64,000 nt of DNA from DATBLE01 sp963791425 (GTDB lineage Bacteria > Actinomycetota > Thermoleophilia > Gaiellales > Gaiellaceae). The translations under genes and the position numbers were made by a program. The notes under the pieces were generated by a model. It searched no databases. It saw only the letters and a program-made list of their open reading frames with translations, and was not told the DNA's origin. The stretch is taken from NCBI GenBank assembly GCA_963791425.1, contig CAWBSE010000004.1, positions 248,001-312,000 of the forward strand. The letters are read 5' to 3'. Of the stretch, positions 32,633 to 40,831 are shown piece by piece; position 1 is the first letter of the stretch; the number at the start of each line of letters is the position of its first letter.

Positions 32633-34036
32633 CTATGCGACGTGGGGGAGGGCTCGGGCGGTCATCGCCAGGCCGAGGCCGAGCACGACGACCGCGCTGA
32701 ACGCGGGCAGGAGGCGGAGCGCGCGGCCGTTGAAGTCGACCCGCTCGAACCGGTTCTTGGCCGTGATGGCGAGGAGGCCGATACCGGTCATCGCCAGGGC
32801 CAGGCCGACGCTGAACGCGAGGATCAGGACGAGCCCGTAGCCGACCCGGTGCAGCGAGATCGCGGCGAGCAGGACGACGAGGGCGGTCGGGCAGGGGACG
32901 ATCCCACCGGAGATGCCGATCCCGAGCAGCCGCTTGTGGCTGAGCGCGTGATCGTGTCCGTGGTCATGGCCGTGGCTGTGCGAGTGGCCGTGGTGATGGC
33001 CGTGGCCGACGTCCTTCTTGCGCCACTCGCGCACGCGCCAGCGCAGCACGCTGATGCCGACGCCGACGATCAGCAGCGCCGAGACGAGGTTCAGCCAGGG
33101 GTACAGCTGGTCGGGCACGATGAACGCCGACAGGCTGAGCGTGATCAGGCCAAGCGCGAACACCCCGATCGTGTGCGTGACGGTCACCGTCATCCCGAGG
33201 TAGACCGCATGCCGTGGCTTGCCGCGTGAGCCGACGAGGTACGCGGCGACGATCGACTTGCCGTGGCCGGGCGAGAACGCGTGCGCGGCGCCCCAGAACA
33301 TTGCGATCAGCAGCGACAGGAAGACGAACCCGACGCTGAGGTGGTCACGCGCGATCAGGCTCGCGAAGCCGCCGTCGGCGACCGCCCGCACTCCGGCGCG
33401 CTGCTCGAGCACGCTTCGAGGGAGGAGGGTGGGCGGTGCGCCGGCGGATGTTCCCGGCTCGACGGCGGCCCGGGCCGAGACGACGTCGAGCGGGCTTTGC
33501 AAGAGGTTCTTGGGGTAGGCGAGCAGCTCCGAGCTGATCGACTTCGACGGGGCGCTGGACGAGTCGACGTGCGCGCGGGTGGACGACCTGACGGTGATCT
33601 CTTTCCAGCCGATCCGTCCCGGGTAATTCGTGTCGCGATACGTGAGCGTGCTCTGGCCGGCGAGCTGCGGCCCCTGGAAGACAGCCTCGAGCCGGGTCGT
33701 GCGCAGCCCGGCCTGGCCGGGCGGGAAGGCGAGCACGTGCTCGACCGGCGTCAGCGTCGCCGGCCGGCCGTTCACCCGCAACTCGAGGTGGCGGCCGATC
33801 GACGCGGCGAGCCGGTCGGCGTAGCCGGCCTCGCCCTCGGCGGCCACCAGCGGCTTCGCCTGGAACGTCGGGATCTCGGCCAGGTCGAGGACGTAGAGGA
33901 CGTACAGGCGGTTCCCGGACGGCTCGATGCGGCTGTATCGGTTGATCGTGAAGTTCCCCAACGGGTGCGCGGAGGCGCTAGCGACGACGGCGAGCGCCGC
34001 GGCCGCGACGGCGATGAGAACGAGGAGGCGCTTCAT
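32633..34036 (-). CDS. NicO/RcnA-like nickel/cobalt exporter with extracytoplasmic N-terminal domain
   Basis: 467 residues from ATG 34036, which overlaps the TPR gene stop; upstream in-frame codons are antisense to that gene. Signal peptide (1-22), soluble beta domain (about 23-190, starting HPLGNFTINRYSRIEPSGNR), then six helices. FWGAAHAFSPGHGKSIVAAY and ISGGIVPCPTALVVLLAAIS are the conserved metal-path motifs. A histidine-rich loop (GHGHHHGHSHSHGHDHGHDH) lies between them. Probably exports nickel or cobalt. Confidence 0.88.
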   Translation of the reverse strand: MKRLLVLIAVAAAALAVVASASAHPLGNFTINRYSRIEPSGNRLYVLYVLDLAEIPTFQAKPLVAAEGEAGYADRLAASIGRHLELRVNGRPATLTPVEHVLAFPPGQAGLRTTRLEAVFQGPQLAGQSTLTYRDTNYPGRIGWKEITVRSSTRAHVDSSSAPSKSISSELLAYPKNLLQSPLDVVSARAAVEPGTSAGAPPTLLPRSVLEQRAGVRAVADGGFASLIARDHLSVGFVFLSLLIAMFWGAAHAFSPGHGKSIVAAYLVGSRGKPRHAVYLGMTVTVTHTIGVFALGLITLSLSAFIVPDQLYPWLNLVSALLIVGVGISVLRWRVREWRKKDVGHGHHHGHSHSHGHDHGHDHALSHKRLLGIGISGGIVPCPTALVVLLAAISLHRVGYGLVLILAFSVGLALAMTGIGLLAITAKNRFERVDFNGRALRLLPAFSAVVVLGLGLAMTARALPHVA

Positions 34037-35352
34037 GCCGCGTACCTCTGCGCGACCGGCGCCCAGAGCACCGAGAAGTGCGGGTTGAGCGCGAGCGCGC
34101 GACCGAACCAGGCCCGCGCGGCGGCGGTGTGGCCGAGGCAGCGCTCGATCATTCCGCGGTGGAAGAACTTGAGCGCGTCCTGCGTGCCGAGCCGGAGAGC
34201 GGCCTTCGAATAGGGGAGCGCGGCCGCGCACTGCCCGTTCCGGGCAAGCGCCCAGCCCAGCACGTCGTCGCCGTCGATCGACGGACGGTCGTGCCGGCCG
34301 ATCCGCGCGAGCGAGAGCGCATGCCGCATCGCGATGCCGTGGTCGACGTCGAAGAGCGCGATCTCGAGGTCGGTCTTGACGCCGTTCGCCCGCAGCAGCC
34401 GCTCGATCGCGCCGATCAGCGTGTACTGCTGCCGGGCGAGCACGGGGTGGCCGGCCGCGCGGTAGAGGTCGCCGAGCAACGCGACGTACTGCGGCAGCGG
34501 GATCAGGTCGACCGCGTCCCGCTCGAAGGCGATCGCGCGCGCCGTGTGGCCGAGCGCGGCTTCCGCCTGCGCCTCGGCGTCGAGGCCGTAGGCGTACTCG
34601 GGAAAGGTGAAGTTGGCGATGCGCGCTTCCTTCAGCGCGAGCGCGTACCGCCCGTGGTTGAAGTAGAGCTTCCCGAGCTGCACGTGCGTCCAGGCGGTCG
34701 GCTCCTTCGCGCCGGTGGCGGCGTCGACGGCCAGCTTCATTGCCCTGATCGCGCCGGCGGTGTTGCCGCGGAGCTCGCGCCCGTAGGAGACGCGCGAGTA
34801 GGAGGAGAGATCCGGCCGGAGCTTGTTCATGACGTCGAACTCGTGGAACGCCTCCGGGTAGCGGCCGAGCTCGACGAGTGCGTCGCCGATCACGCCGTAG
34901 TTCCGCGCGATCGTCGGCGCGAGGTCGTGTGCCTTCTGGCCGAGGGCGAGCGCCTCGGTGAACCGGTGGCGCGAGAGCGCCAGCGAGCCGAGGCCGCTGT
35001 AGGCGAAGGGATCCTTCGGGTCGAGCGCGAGTGCGCGCTGAAGGGAGCCCTGGGACTTGGTGTAGTAGGTCGGATCGCCGGTCTCGCGGGCGCGCTGCTG
35101 GTACGCGAGGCCGAGCAGGAGCCAGGCGTGCTCGTCCTTGGCGTTCACGCCGAGCTTCGCCTGCAGCGCCTGGACGAACGCGGCGGTCGAGGCGTTCAGC
35201 TTGAAGCCGGCCTGGAAGTCTTCGACCTGCTGCTCTGCCTGGGCGATCTCGGCCGAGGCGGCATTGGGGGTCTCGCGGAACACTCCGCCGAACAGGGCAC
35301 CGCCGACGATGGCGCCGAGGATGCCGATTGCGATGAGGATGCGGTTCTTCAT
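34033..35352 (-). CDS. Exported TPR-repeat protein
   Basis: 439 residues with an N-terminal membrane anchor or signal (MKNRILIAIGILGAIVGGAL). From about residue 65 to 430 it consists of roughly ten helical TPR units, e.g. LQRALALDPKDPFAYSGLGS and ARAWFGRALALNPHFSVLW. TPR proteins act as scaffolds, probably for the neighbouring DUF4331 protein or the exporter (inference). An imperfect GC hairpin lies in the 65-bp gap before it (35378-35406), possibly setting expression ratios. Confidence 0.85.
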   Translation of the reverse strand: MKNRILIAIGILGAIVGGALFGGVFRETPNAASAEIAQAEQQVEDFQAGFKLNASTAAFVQALQAKLGVNAKDEHAWLLLGLAYQQRARETGDPTYYTKSQGSLQRALALDPKDPFAYSGLGSLALSRHRFTEALALGQKAHDLAPTIARNYGVIGDALVELGRYPEAFHEFDVMNKLRPDLSSYSRVSYGRELRGNTAGAIRAMKLAVDAATGAKEPTAWTHVQLGKLYFNHGRYALALKEARIANFTFPEYAYGLDAEAQAEAALGHTARAIAFERDAVDLIPLPQYVALLGDLYRAAGHPVLARQQYTLIGAIERLLRANGVKTDLEIALFDVDHGIAMRHALSLARIGRHDRPSIDGDDVLGWALARNGQCAAALPYSKAALRLGTQDALKFFHRGMIERCLGHTAAARAWFGRALALNPHFSVLWAPVAQRYAA

Positions 35353-35417
35353 TGGCCCGTGTGGTGAAGAGGGAGGAGGGAGGCCCGCCGCAGCAGGCCC
35401 CCTCCCACGCCTCGTCC

Positions 35418-36717
35418 CTACTTCGTTGCCTTCGCGTTCTCGTAGCCCGAGTGCGGGGCAGCGGCGTAGGGGAAGTGGCCGAGGTACGCCACGTCGTTCG
35501 CGTCGACGCCGTCGCCCAGGGGCACCTTCTTGCCCTGGAGGAAGCCGGCGACCGCCTGCTCCTCGATGTCGACGACGTCGTCGCCCAGCCGGCGGCCGTT
35601 CGGGAAGCCGGCGTTGTCGCCGCCGAGCACGCCCATGCGGCTGACCTTGCCCGCTGCCGTGACCGGGATGGCGACGTTGATGCGGAGCTCGTCGGCGAAG
35701 GTGTTGCCCGTGAAGGTCACCTTCGGGATGCCCGTGCCGAGCACGGCGACGAGGTCGTCAGCGGCCCGTCTCCGGGACGCCGAGCTTGTACAGCTTGTTC
35801 AGCACGGCGGCGAGGATCGGGGTCTCGTAGTACTTCTTGAACTGCGCGTCCTGCGCAGGGGTCGTGCGGTTCCAGAGGTCCTTCAGCCCGGTCGGGATGA
35901 CGACCTCGTTGATCAGCGGCTCGCCGAGGCGGGACACCTGCGTCCAGCCGGGGCGGACCTTGCCGTTGACGGTGACGTTCTGGCGGTCGGTGGACGACCA
36001 GACGCCGAGCGTGTGGCTGTTCGTGTCGACCTGCGAGATCGGAATCTGCAGGGCGATCGTGTGGACGTTGTAGCCGGACAGGAAGTCCTTGCCGCCGCCC
36101 ATGTTGCCCGTCGTGCCCGCCTTGCGGATCGCGACGAGGTCGAAGATCGCGCCGACGTCCGCGAAGAACGGGTCGTCACGCTGGCCGGCGAAGATGCTGA
36201 CGCGGTTCTTCGTGACGATCGTCTTCTCGGCAGCGGCCTCGTAGTCGTTGACGCCGACGAACCCGTTGAAGCGCGGGCCGACGTTGTCGATCGGGGTCTT
36301 GCCGGACGCGAACGCCTTGCCGTTCTTCGTCGCGACCCACGACTGCTGGGTGTTGCCGAGGAAGTACGGGCCGGTCGGCGTCTTGAAGCGGAAGCTGTAC
36401 GTCTGATCCGGCTTCCCGTCGCCGTTGCGGTCGATGTAGATGTTGTACTTGGCGCTCTGGGAGAACGTGTAGTAGTTCGGCCCAGCGGCGGGGTCCTCAC
36501 CGGGGACCCAGTTGGAGACGATGGTGAGCGTGTTCGGCTTGTCCGGGCTGCGGAACGCGTACAGGTCCGTGTTGTCCGCGGTCGGATCCTCGGAGATCAG
36601 AGGGGCCTCGCGGTGGCTGGACGCATTGCTCGAGCCGGGGCCGATGCGGGCGACGAACAGAGCGGCGAGAACAGCTCCGACGACCGCCAGCAGAATGAAT
36701 GCCCATGACTTGCGCAT
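35418..36717 (-). CDS. DUF4331 exported protein, frameshifted near its 3' end
   Basis: ATG 36717 has GGAGCC upstream. Signal or anchor (about 4-25), then SSHREAPLISEDPTADNTDL, the DUF4331 start, with IDRNGDGKPDQTYSFRFKTP in the middle. After KLYKLGVPETGR the frame meets TGA at 35758. One base earlier the next frame reads DDLVAVLGTGIPKVTF and continues to 35418, so an extra base near 35760 splits the gene into about 319 and 108 residues. First gene of the metal operon, followed by the TPR gene. Molecular function of DUF4331 is unknown. Confidence 0.85.
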
Positions 36718-36840
36718 TCTTTGTGGCTCCTTTCTGACGGCCGGTCGGTTGGGTTGGACTACTTGGTCGTGGCCGTCGTACGGGGGCTGATTCGCACAAG
36801 TCGCCGGACCGGTTCGATCTGTGGACGAGATGTTCCAGAA

Positions 36841-36880
36841 ACGTTTCAACCCCGGTCTCAGAGACCCGGGGGTGAAACGT
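36841..36880 (-). terminator. Intrinsic terminator
   Basis: Long hairpin: ACGTTTCA-CCCCGG-CTC pairs with GA-CCGGGG-TGAAACGT, with single-base interruptions and a short loop. It lies 22 bp beyond the stop of the small membrane gene at 36903 and reads out of that cluster. Confidence 0.65.
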
Positions 36881-36902
36881 CACGAAGCTGTGACAGGCCG
36901 GA

Positions 36903-37073
36903 TCAGGACCGGTCCGGTTTGTCCTCCTTCTCCTGCTCGCGCTCCTTCTTCGCCGAGCGGCGGATGAAGTAGCCGAAGATCCCGAGCGCGACGAAGACGC
37001 TGCCGGTCTCGCCGATCAGGCCGGGGATCCCCCCGTGGGCCAGGATCAGGCTCAGCCCTGCGAGAGCACCCAC
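36903..37073 (-). CDS. Small membrane protein with charged tail
   Basis: 56 residues from a GTG at 37073 that overlaps the end of the upstream membrane gene by 22 bp in another frame. ALAGLSLILAHGGIPGLIGE and SVFVALGIFGYFIRR form one or two hydrophobic segments, followed by a highly charged tail (KKEREQEKEDKPDRS). The overlap and shared strand indicate coupling to the membrane protein before it. No family recognised. Confidence 0.6.
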   Translation of the reverse strand: MGALAGLSLILAHGGIPGLIGETGSVFVALGIFGYFIRRSAKKEREQEKEDKPDRS

Positions 37074-38413
37074 AGGCCACCGACCGTGAAGAGCACCATC
37101 AGCACGAGCATCGGGTACTGCGTCCAGAGCGCCATCCGCGGCGTCTTGAAGAGCCCGACGGCGCGGTCGTGGGCGACGGCGAGCCCGGCGACGTGGCCGG
37201 CGACCAGCGCCACGACCTGGACGTACCAGATCGTGTGCGGGGTCAGGAATGTGAAGTTCGGCTCGAAGCCGTGCGTGCCGAAGAGATCCCAGCCGCGGCC
37301 CCACGGGTCGGAGAGGAGCTTGATCCCGACCTCGCCCTGGTAGAGGAGCAGGGAGAAGTAGTGGGCGATGATGTAGACGAACGCGATCGGGATCAGGCTG
37401 TCGATGAACTCCTGCGACAACGGCCGCTTTTCGGCGATCGACTCCGTCCCCGCCACTGCGAGTCGGAACGCAAAGCCGACGAAGGCGACGGCGAGCAGCA
37501 TCCCGCCGAGGTTCATCAGTTGGCCGACCAGGTCGGCGAGGCTCGGCCGGTCGATCAGGTCGACCTGGACGTTGTAGTAGCGGTTCTGCCAGATGCTCGT
37601 GCGGCTGAACCCGTCGAAGAACGTCGAGCCGAGCATCACCGCGACCATCGCGATCATTCCCGGCGTCGCATCGCTCATCGATAGGCCGGAGAGCGGCGTT
37701 CGCACGACCAGCGTCCCGTCGTCCCGCCGCCCGAACGCACTGATCCGCGCGAGCAGCATGAAGTCGACGGAGAACCCGTCGCCGTTCCTGAACCACGCCT
37801 CCGACCCGAACGCCGCGGCTCCGGCCCACGTGACCACGCTGTAGATCGCGATCGCCAGCGCCAGCGCGTGCGGGTCCGACGGGTTCGAGTAGCTCAGCTC
37901 CATCGTCACGAACGAGAGGAGCATCACCGCCGCCGGCCAACGCCCCAGCCGCGCCGGGTATTCGAACGGCGCATCGCCCCACAGCCCGAACCGTTTCAGC
38001 GTCCACCCGAGCCCGTTCGCGGCCGCCTTCCACGGGCTCAGCACCGACCAGACGTCGCCGAGGACGACGACCAGGATCGGCATGAAGATCCAGAAGTAGA
38101 CGTAGACGAAGGTCGGCGTGAAGTTGACGCCGCTGTCGTTCTTGCCGACGAGCGCCCCGAGCCAGAGGAAGACCAGCAGCGCGAACGAGAGCGCCCCGAG
38201 GACGACGCGGAGCGGGGTGGAGAGCAGCACGCGCTGCAGCAGCGGCGGCAGTGGCCGCCCGTTGCGCCGCTCCGCGAGGACGGGCCGCTTCCAGAGCAGG
38301 GCGAGCCCGACGAACGAGACGACGAGCACGGCGGCCGCGCCGTAGTAGAAGACGTACCGCGGGACCGGGAGGTCGCGAATCCCCCCGATCCCGTGGGCAA
38401 GCAGCCAGGTCAT
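37052..38413 (-). CDS. Multi-pass membrane protein, hypothetical
   Basis: 453 residues, starting MTWLLAHGIGGIRDLPVPRY at 38413; this ATG overlaps the cupredoxin stop (ATGA). About ten hydrophobic helices are visible. Loops carry WSVLSPWKAAANGLGW and DPWGRGWDLFGTHGFEPNFT. Similar actinobacterial membrane proteins stand next to cupredoxin lipoproteins but have no assigned role. Because of a frameshift in the upstream lipoprotein, the two coding parts read as one open frame from 38773, which should not be taken as a natural fusion. Confidence 0.8.
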   Translation of the reverse strand: MTWLLAHGIGGIRDLPVPRYVFYYGAAAVLVVSFVGLALLWKRPVLAERRNGRPLPPLLQRVLLSTPLRVVLGALSFALLVFLWLGALVGKNDSGVNFTPTFVYVYFWIFMPILVVVLGDVWSVLSPWKAAANGLGWTLKRFGLWGDAPFEYPARLGRWPAAVMLLSFVTMELSYSNPSDPHALALAIAIYSVVTWAGAAAFGSEAWFRNGDGFSVDFMLLARISAFGRRDDGTLVVRTPLSGLSMSDATPGMIAMVAVMLGSTFFDGFSRTSIWQNRYYNVQVDLIDRPSLADLVGQLMNLGGMLLAVAFVGFAFRLAVAGTESIAEKRPLSQEFIDSLIPIAFVYIIAHYFSLLLYQGEVGIKLLSDPWGRGWDLFGTHGFEPNFTFLTPHTIWYVQVVALVAGHVAGLAVAHDRAVGLFKTPRMALWTQYPMLVLMVLFTVGGLWVLSQG

Positions 38414-38773
38414 TTGACCGTGAGCTGGACGATCTGGAGCGCGCGGCTCTCGAGTTCGGCCTCGAACACGCCCGGCGATCGTCGCCGGGAACACGATCCG
38501 GACGGTGCCGCCGGCGGTGACGTCCTTGTGCAGGTCGTAGCCGTGGACGTGCACCTCGTCGGCGACGTCGGAGTGGACGACGATCGCGACCGTGTCGCCC
38601 TTCTTGACGGTGGCGCGCTGGATGCCGCCGACCGGCTTGCCGCCCTTGACGACCACGTTGATCGTGTTCGGCCCGGTGGTGACGGTGGTCGTGCCGGAGC
38701 TGCTCTTCGAGCCGCCGCAGCCGGCGAGCGTGACGACGCCCGCCACGAGCAGGGATGCGATCAGGTACCGCAT
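38410..38773 (-). CDS. Cupredoxin-like lipoprotein, frameshifted
   Basis: ATG 38773 follows AAGGAGG. Lipobox VVTLAGCGG, Thr/Ser linker, then a cupredoxin-like beta domain (INVVVKGGKPVGGIQRATVK, DTVAIVVHSDVADEVHVHGY) with HVHGY as a possible copper site. In-frame it reads on into the next gene, but removing one G near 38472 gives GVFEAELESRALQIVQLTVK and a stop at 38410 overlapping the next ATG, as expected for this family. Predicted role: periplasmic copper or electron carrier (inference). Confidence 0.8.
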
Positions 38774-38818
38774 TGGAACCTCCTTCGGAAAATGATTGCC
38801 GAGACGCTGGACGTGCGC

Positions 38819-39356
38819 TCAGCGAGGAGGTGCGCGGCCGCGAGGCTCGAAGGCGAGCCGCGCCGGGTGGAGCGTCGGTACCGCCGCGCCGGGCGGGCAG
38901 CGCCGCCGGGCGAAGCGTGAAGGCCTGGCGTGGGACGAGCGCGAGGGCCGTCTCGTCGGCGGCATGCAGCAGTGCGCGAGCAACGAGGAAGCCGGCCAGA
39001 GCGATCGGCAGCTGCGCGGCGAGCCCGACGTAGACGGCGGGCTCGAGCACGGCGTGTGCCGGGAGGCCGGCGACCAGCCGCTCGATCAGCTCCTGCGCGA
39101 GGAAGGCGAGCGGCGGGACGACCGCGAACGGCCACGCCGCCGGATGTCCCTGCAGGCGGCCCGACACCCGCAGTAGCAGCGACGCGGCGACGAGCGCAAG
39201 GCAGACCGCGAGAAACTGAGGCGCGTAGCCGAGGTAGCCGTGGACGAGCGCGTCCGTCCGGGAGGTTCCGACGAGCGCGTAGCCCGCCGCGTGGCCCGCC
39301 AGCGTGCCGACCGCGGCGAGCGGCAACGAGAAGGCGAGCAGTGCGCGCGTCCTCAC
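38819..39356 (-). CDS. Membrane protein, probable frameshift near the C-terminus
   Basis: From 39356 the first 145 or so residues form a convincing four-helix membrane protein (LLAFSLPLAAVGTLAGHAAG, QFLAVCLALVAASLLLRVSG, a PPLAFLAQELIERL segment, LPIALAGFLVARALLHA). After about residue 155 the frame turns Arg/Pro-rich and has no stop until 36903. A shift of one base near 38880-38920 would give an ending ARLAFEPRGRAPPR and a TGA at 38819. First gene of the cupredoxin cluster; function unknown. Confidence 0.6.
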
Positions 39357-39374
39357 GCCGGGAGCGTACGCGAA

Positions 39375-39776
39375 TCAGTCGTCGAGCACCTCGGCGTGCG
39401 TCGCGGCTGCCGCGAGCCGGCGGTCGGCGGTGACCAGCACCGCACCGGTCGCCTCCGCGAGCGCGAGGTACATCGCGTCGTAGCCTGAGACTCCCCTCCC
39501 GATCGTTGCGTCGAGCGCGTCGGCGGCTAGGTGCGCGCACGGCGTGGATTCGAGCGGCAGGTCGAGCACGTACGCGAGAAGCTTCGACGCCTCGACAGGC
39601 GTGATCTCGCCGACGCGGACGTAGCCACGCAGGGCGTTCACGACCTCCGCGTAGACGAGGTCGGGAGCCAACCCCCGCGTGCGACCCTCGGCGATCTCCT
39701 CGATGCGGTGCAGGGCGGCCGCGCGCCCCATCAGCGCGCGGACGACCGTGCTCGCATCAATAACGACGGCCGTGAT
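39375..39776 (-). CDS. PIN-domain toxin (VapC-like)
   Basis: 133 residues if translation starts at the ATC at 39776. The first ATG (39731) would omit TAVVIDASTVVRAL, which holds the first catalytic aspartate of PIN ribonucleases. Other acidic residues are in DLVYAEVVNALRG, GYDAMYLALAEATG and LVTADRRLA, so the active site is complete only with the upstream start. No ATG, GTG or TTG exists in frame before it. It overlaps the antitoxin gene by 20 bp, as usual for such pairs. Predicted RNase, neutralised by the partner. Confidence 0.75.
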   Translation of the reverse strand: MTAVVIDASTVVRALMGRAAALHRIEEIAEGRTRGLAPDLVYAEVVNALRGYVRVGEITPVEASKLLAYVLDLPLESTPCAHLAADALDATIGRGVSGYDAMYLALAEATGAVLVTADRRLAAAATHAEVLDD

Positions 39777-40011
39777 CGGAGTCCCGATCTTCGCGGATCA
39801 GATCTTCGGGCAGGGGGGCATCCGGAGAAAAATGGATGGTGGCCCTGATCTCGCGCAGCCTTGCGTCGAGCTCCTGGGGCGTGGGCCGGGCGAGATCCCG
39901 CTCGACGATGCGGAGCAACTCTTTGTTGACCGAGCGCCCCGCGTTCCTGGCGCGCCGCTGCAGCCGTTCGTAGACCGGCTCGGGGATGTCGCGCAGGTGG
40001 AAGTTCGCCAC
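39757..40011 (-). CDS. FitA-like ribbon-helix-helix antitoxin
   Basis: 84 residues, GTG start. The N-terminus ANFHLRDIPEPVYERLQRRA followed by ARNAGRSVNKELLRIVE is the ribbon-helix-helix fold of FitA/Phd-type antitoxins. The C-terminal part (RATIHFSPDAPLPEDLIRED) would wrap the toxin. It is first in the operon and its end overlaps the PIN gene. A TGATATCA palindrome upstream may be its operator. Probably represses its own promoter. Confidence 0.8.
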   Translation of the reverse strand: MANFHLRDIPEPVYERLQRRARNAGRSVNKELLRIVERDLARPTPQELDARLREIRATIHFSPDAPLPEDLIREDRDSDHGRRY

Positions 40012-40018
40012 CGCGGAA

Positions 40019-40026
40019 TGATATCA
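40019..40026. promoter_or_regulatory. Possible toxin-antitoxin operator
   Basis: TGATATCA palindrome in an unusually AT-rich patch (40017-40040) 8 bp upstream of the antitoxin start and 59 bp from the divergent ferritin gene. Ribbon-helix-helix antitoxins bind such short palindromes; the assignment is positional only. Confidence 0.3.
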
Positions 40027-40084
40027 AAATGGTCCTAATCGGACAGGGCCTCGCCGGCACCGTTCCGGGACTAGAGTTGTGGGC

Positions 40085-40615
40085 ATGGGACGCTTCCACG
40101 ACGCAGTCAACGAGCAAGTCGGCCATGAGTTCGCGGCGTCGCAGCAGTACGCGGCGATCGCGGTCTGGTTCGACGCCGAGACGCTGCCGCACCTGGCCGC
40201 GCACTTCTACCGCCAGTCGGTCGAGGAGCGGAACCACGCGATGATGCTCGTCCAGTTCCTGCTCGACGCCGACCAGCCGGTGACGATCCCGGCCGTCACG
40301 GCGCCGAAGACCACGTTCGGGAGCGCCGCCGAGCCGGTCGCGCTGGCACTCGACCAGGAGAAGCGCGTCACCGAGCAGATCGCCAACCTCCTGAAGCTCG
40401 CCCGCGACGAGGGCGACTTCGTCGGCGAGGAGGCGATGCACTGGTTCCTCAAGGAGCAGCGCGAGGAGGTCTCCTCGATGAGCGACATCCTCAAGCTGGT
40501 CGAGCGCGCGCTCGAGTCGAACATCCTGCTCGCCGAGGACTCGCTCGCCCGCGCACCGATCGGCGACCAGGGCGTCGACGCGTCGGCACCGCCCGCCGCG
40601 GGCGGGGCGCTCTAG
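40085..40615 (+). CDS. Non-heme ferritin
   Basis: 176 residues from ATG 40085 (a GTG at 40079 is an alternative). Four-helix ferritin with the di-iron ligands in NEQVGHEFAASQQYAAIAVW and SVEERNHAMMLVQFLLDADQ, plus EEAMHWFLKEQREEVSSMSD in helix D. A C-terminal extension of about 20 residues is Ala/Pro-rich. Stores iron in the cytosol as a 24-mer. No iron box could be identified in the 73-bp upstream region it shares with the antitoxin gene. Confidence 0.9.
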   Translation: MGRFHDAVNEQVGHEFAASQQYAAIAVWFDAETLPHLAAHFYRQSVEERNHAMMLVQFLLDADQPVTIPAVTAPKTTFGSAAEPVALALDQEKRVTEQIANLLKLARDEGDFVGEEAMHWFLKEQREEVSSMSDILKLVERALESNILLAEDSLARAPIGDQGVDASAPPAAGGAL

Positions 40616-40622
40616 ACCGAGC

Positions 40623-40725
40623 TCAGGAGATCGTCCAGGTGAAGGACGCCGGGGTCGGGTCGACGTTCCCGGCTGCGTCGCGCGCCTCGGCCTCGAACGT
40701 GTGGCTCGTGTGGGCGAGTGCGATG
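40623..40725 (-). pseudogene. C-terminal remnant of an Ig-like repeat exported protein
   Basis: Reading the minus strand gives LAHTSHTFEAEARDAAGNVD followed by PTPASFTWTIS and a stop at 40623. This matches the last strands of bacterial Ig-like domains (HTFEVRARDAAGNVDxTPA). Upstream the similarity ends at about 40725, where non-coding inverted repeats begin, so only the last 30-odd residues of the gene remain. Confidence 0.6.
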
Positions 40726-40741
40726 CAAGGACGCAGGGAGT

Positions 40742-40810
40742 GCCAATAGCAGCGCTGTTGGCGTGACTGAGGACGCGGCAGCGTGCCGTCCAGCGCAGCC
40801 GGACGGCACG
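40742..40810. repeat. Two inverted repeats in non-coding DNA beside the IS
   Basis: GCCAATAGC (40742) pairs with GCTGTTGGC (40754) with one mismatch, and CGTGCCGTCC (40782-40791) pairs perfectly with GGACGGCACG (40801-40810). They lie between the gene remnant and the IS left end in a stretch without coding potential, and may be ends of another element. Confidence 0.5.
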
Positions 40811-40831
40811 TGCGTCATTCGGCTAGAGCTT

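Noticed and set aside
37052..38773. Cupredoxin-membrane protein fusion of 573 codons
   Set aside because: Removing one G near 38472 gives a natural C-terminus and a stop overlapping the next ATG, so two genes are more likely.
36903..39356. 817-codon frame across the whole cupredoxin cluster
   Set aside because: Only its first 150 codons and last 56 codons look like protein; the middle is out of frame with the cupredoxin and membrane genes.
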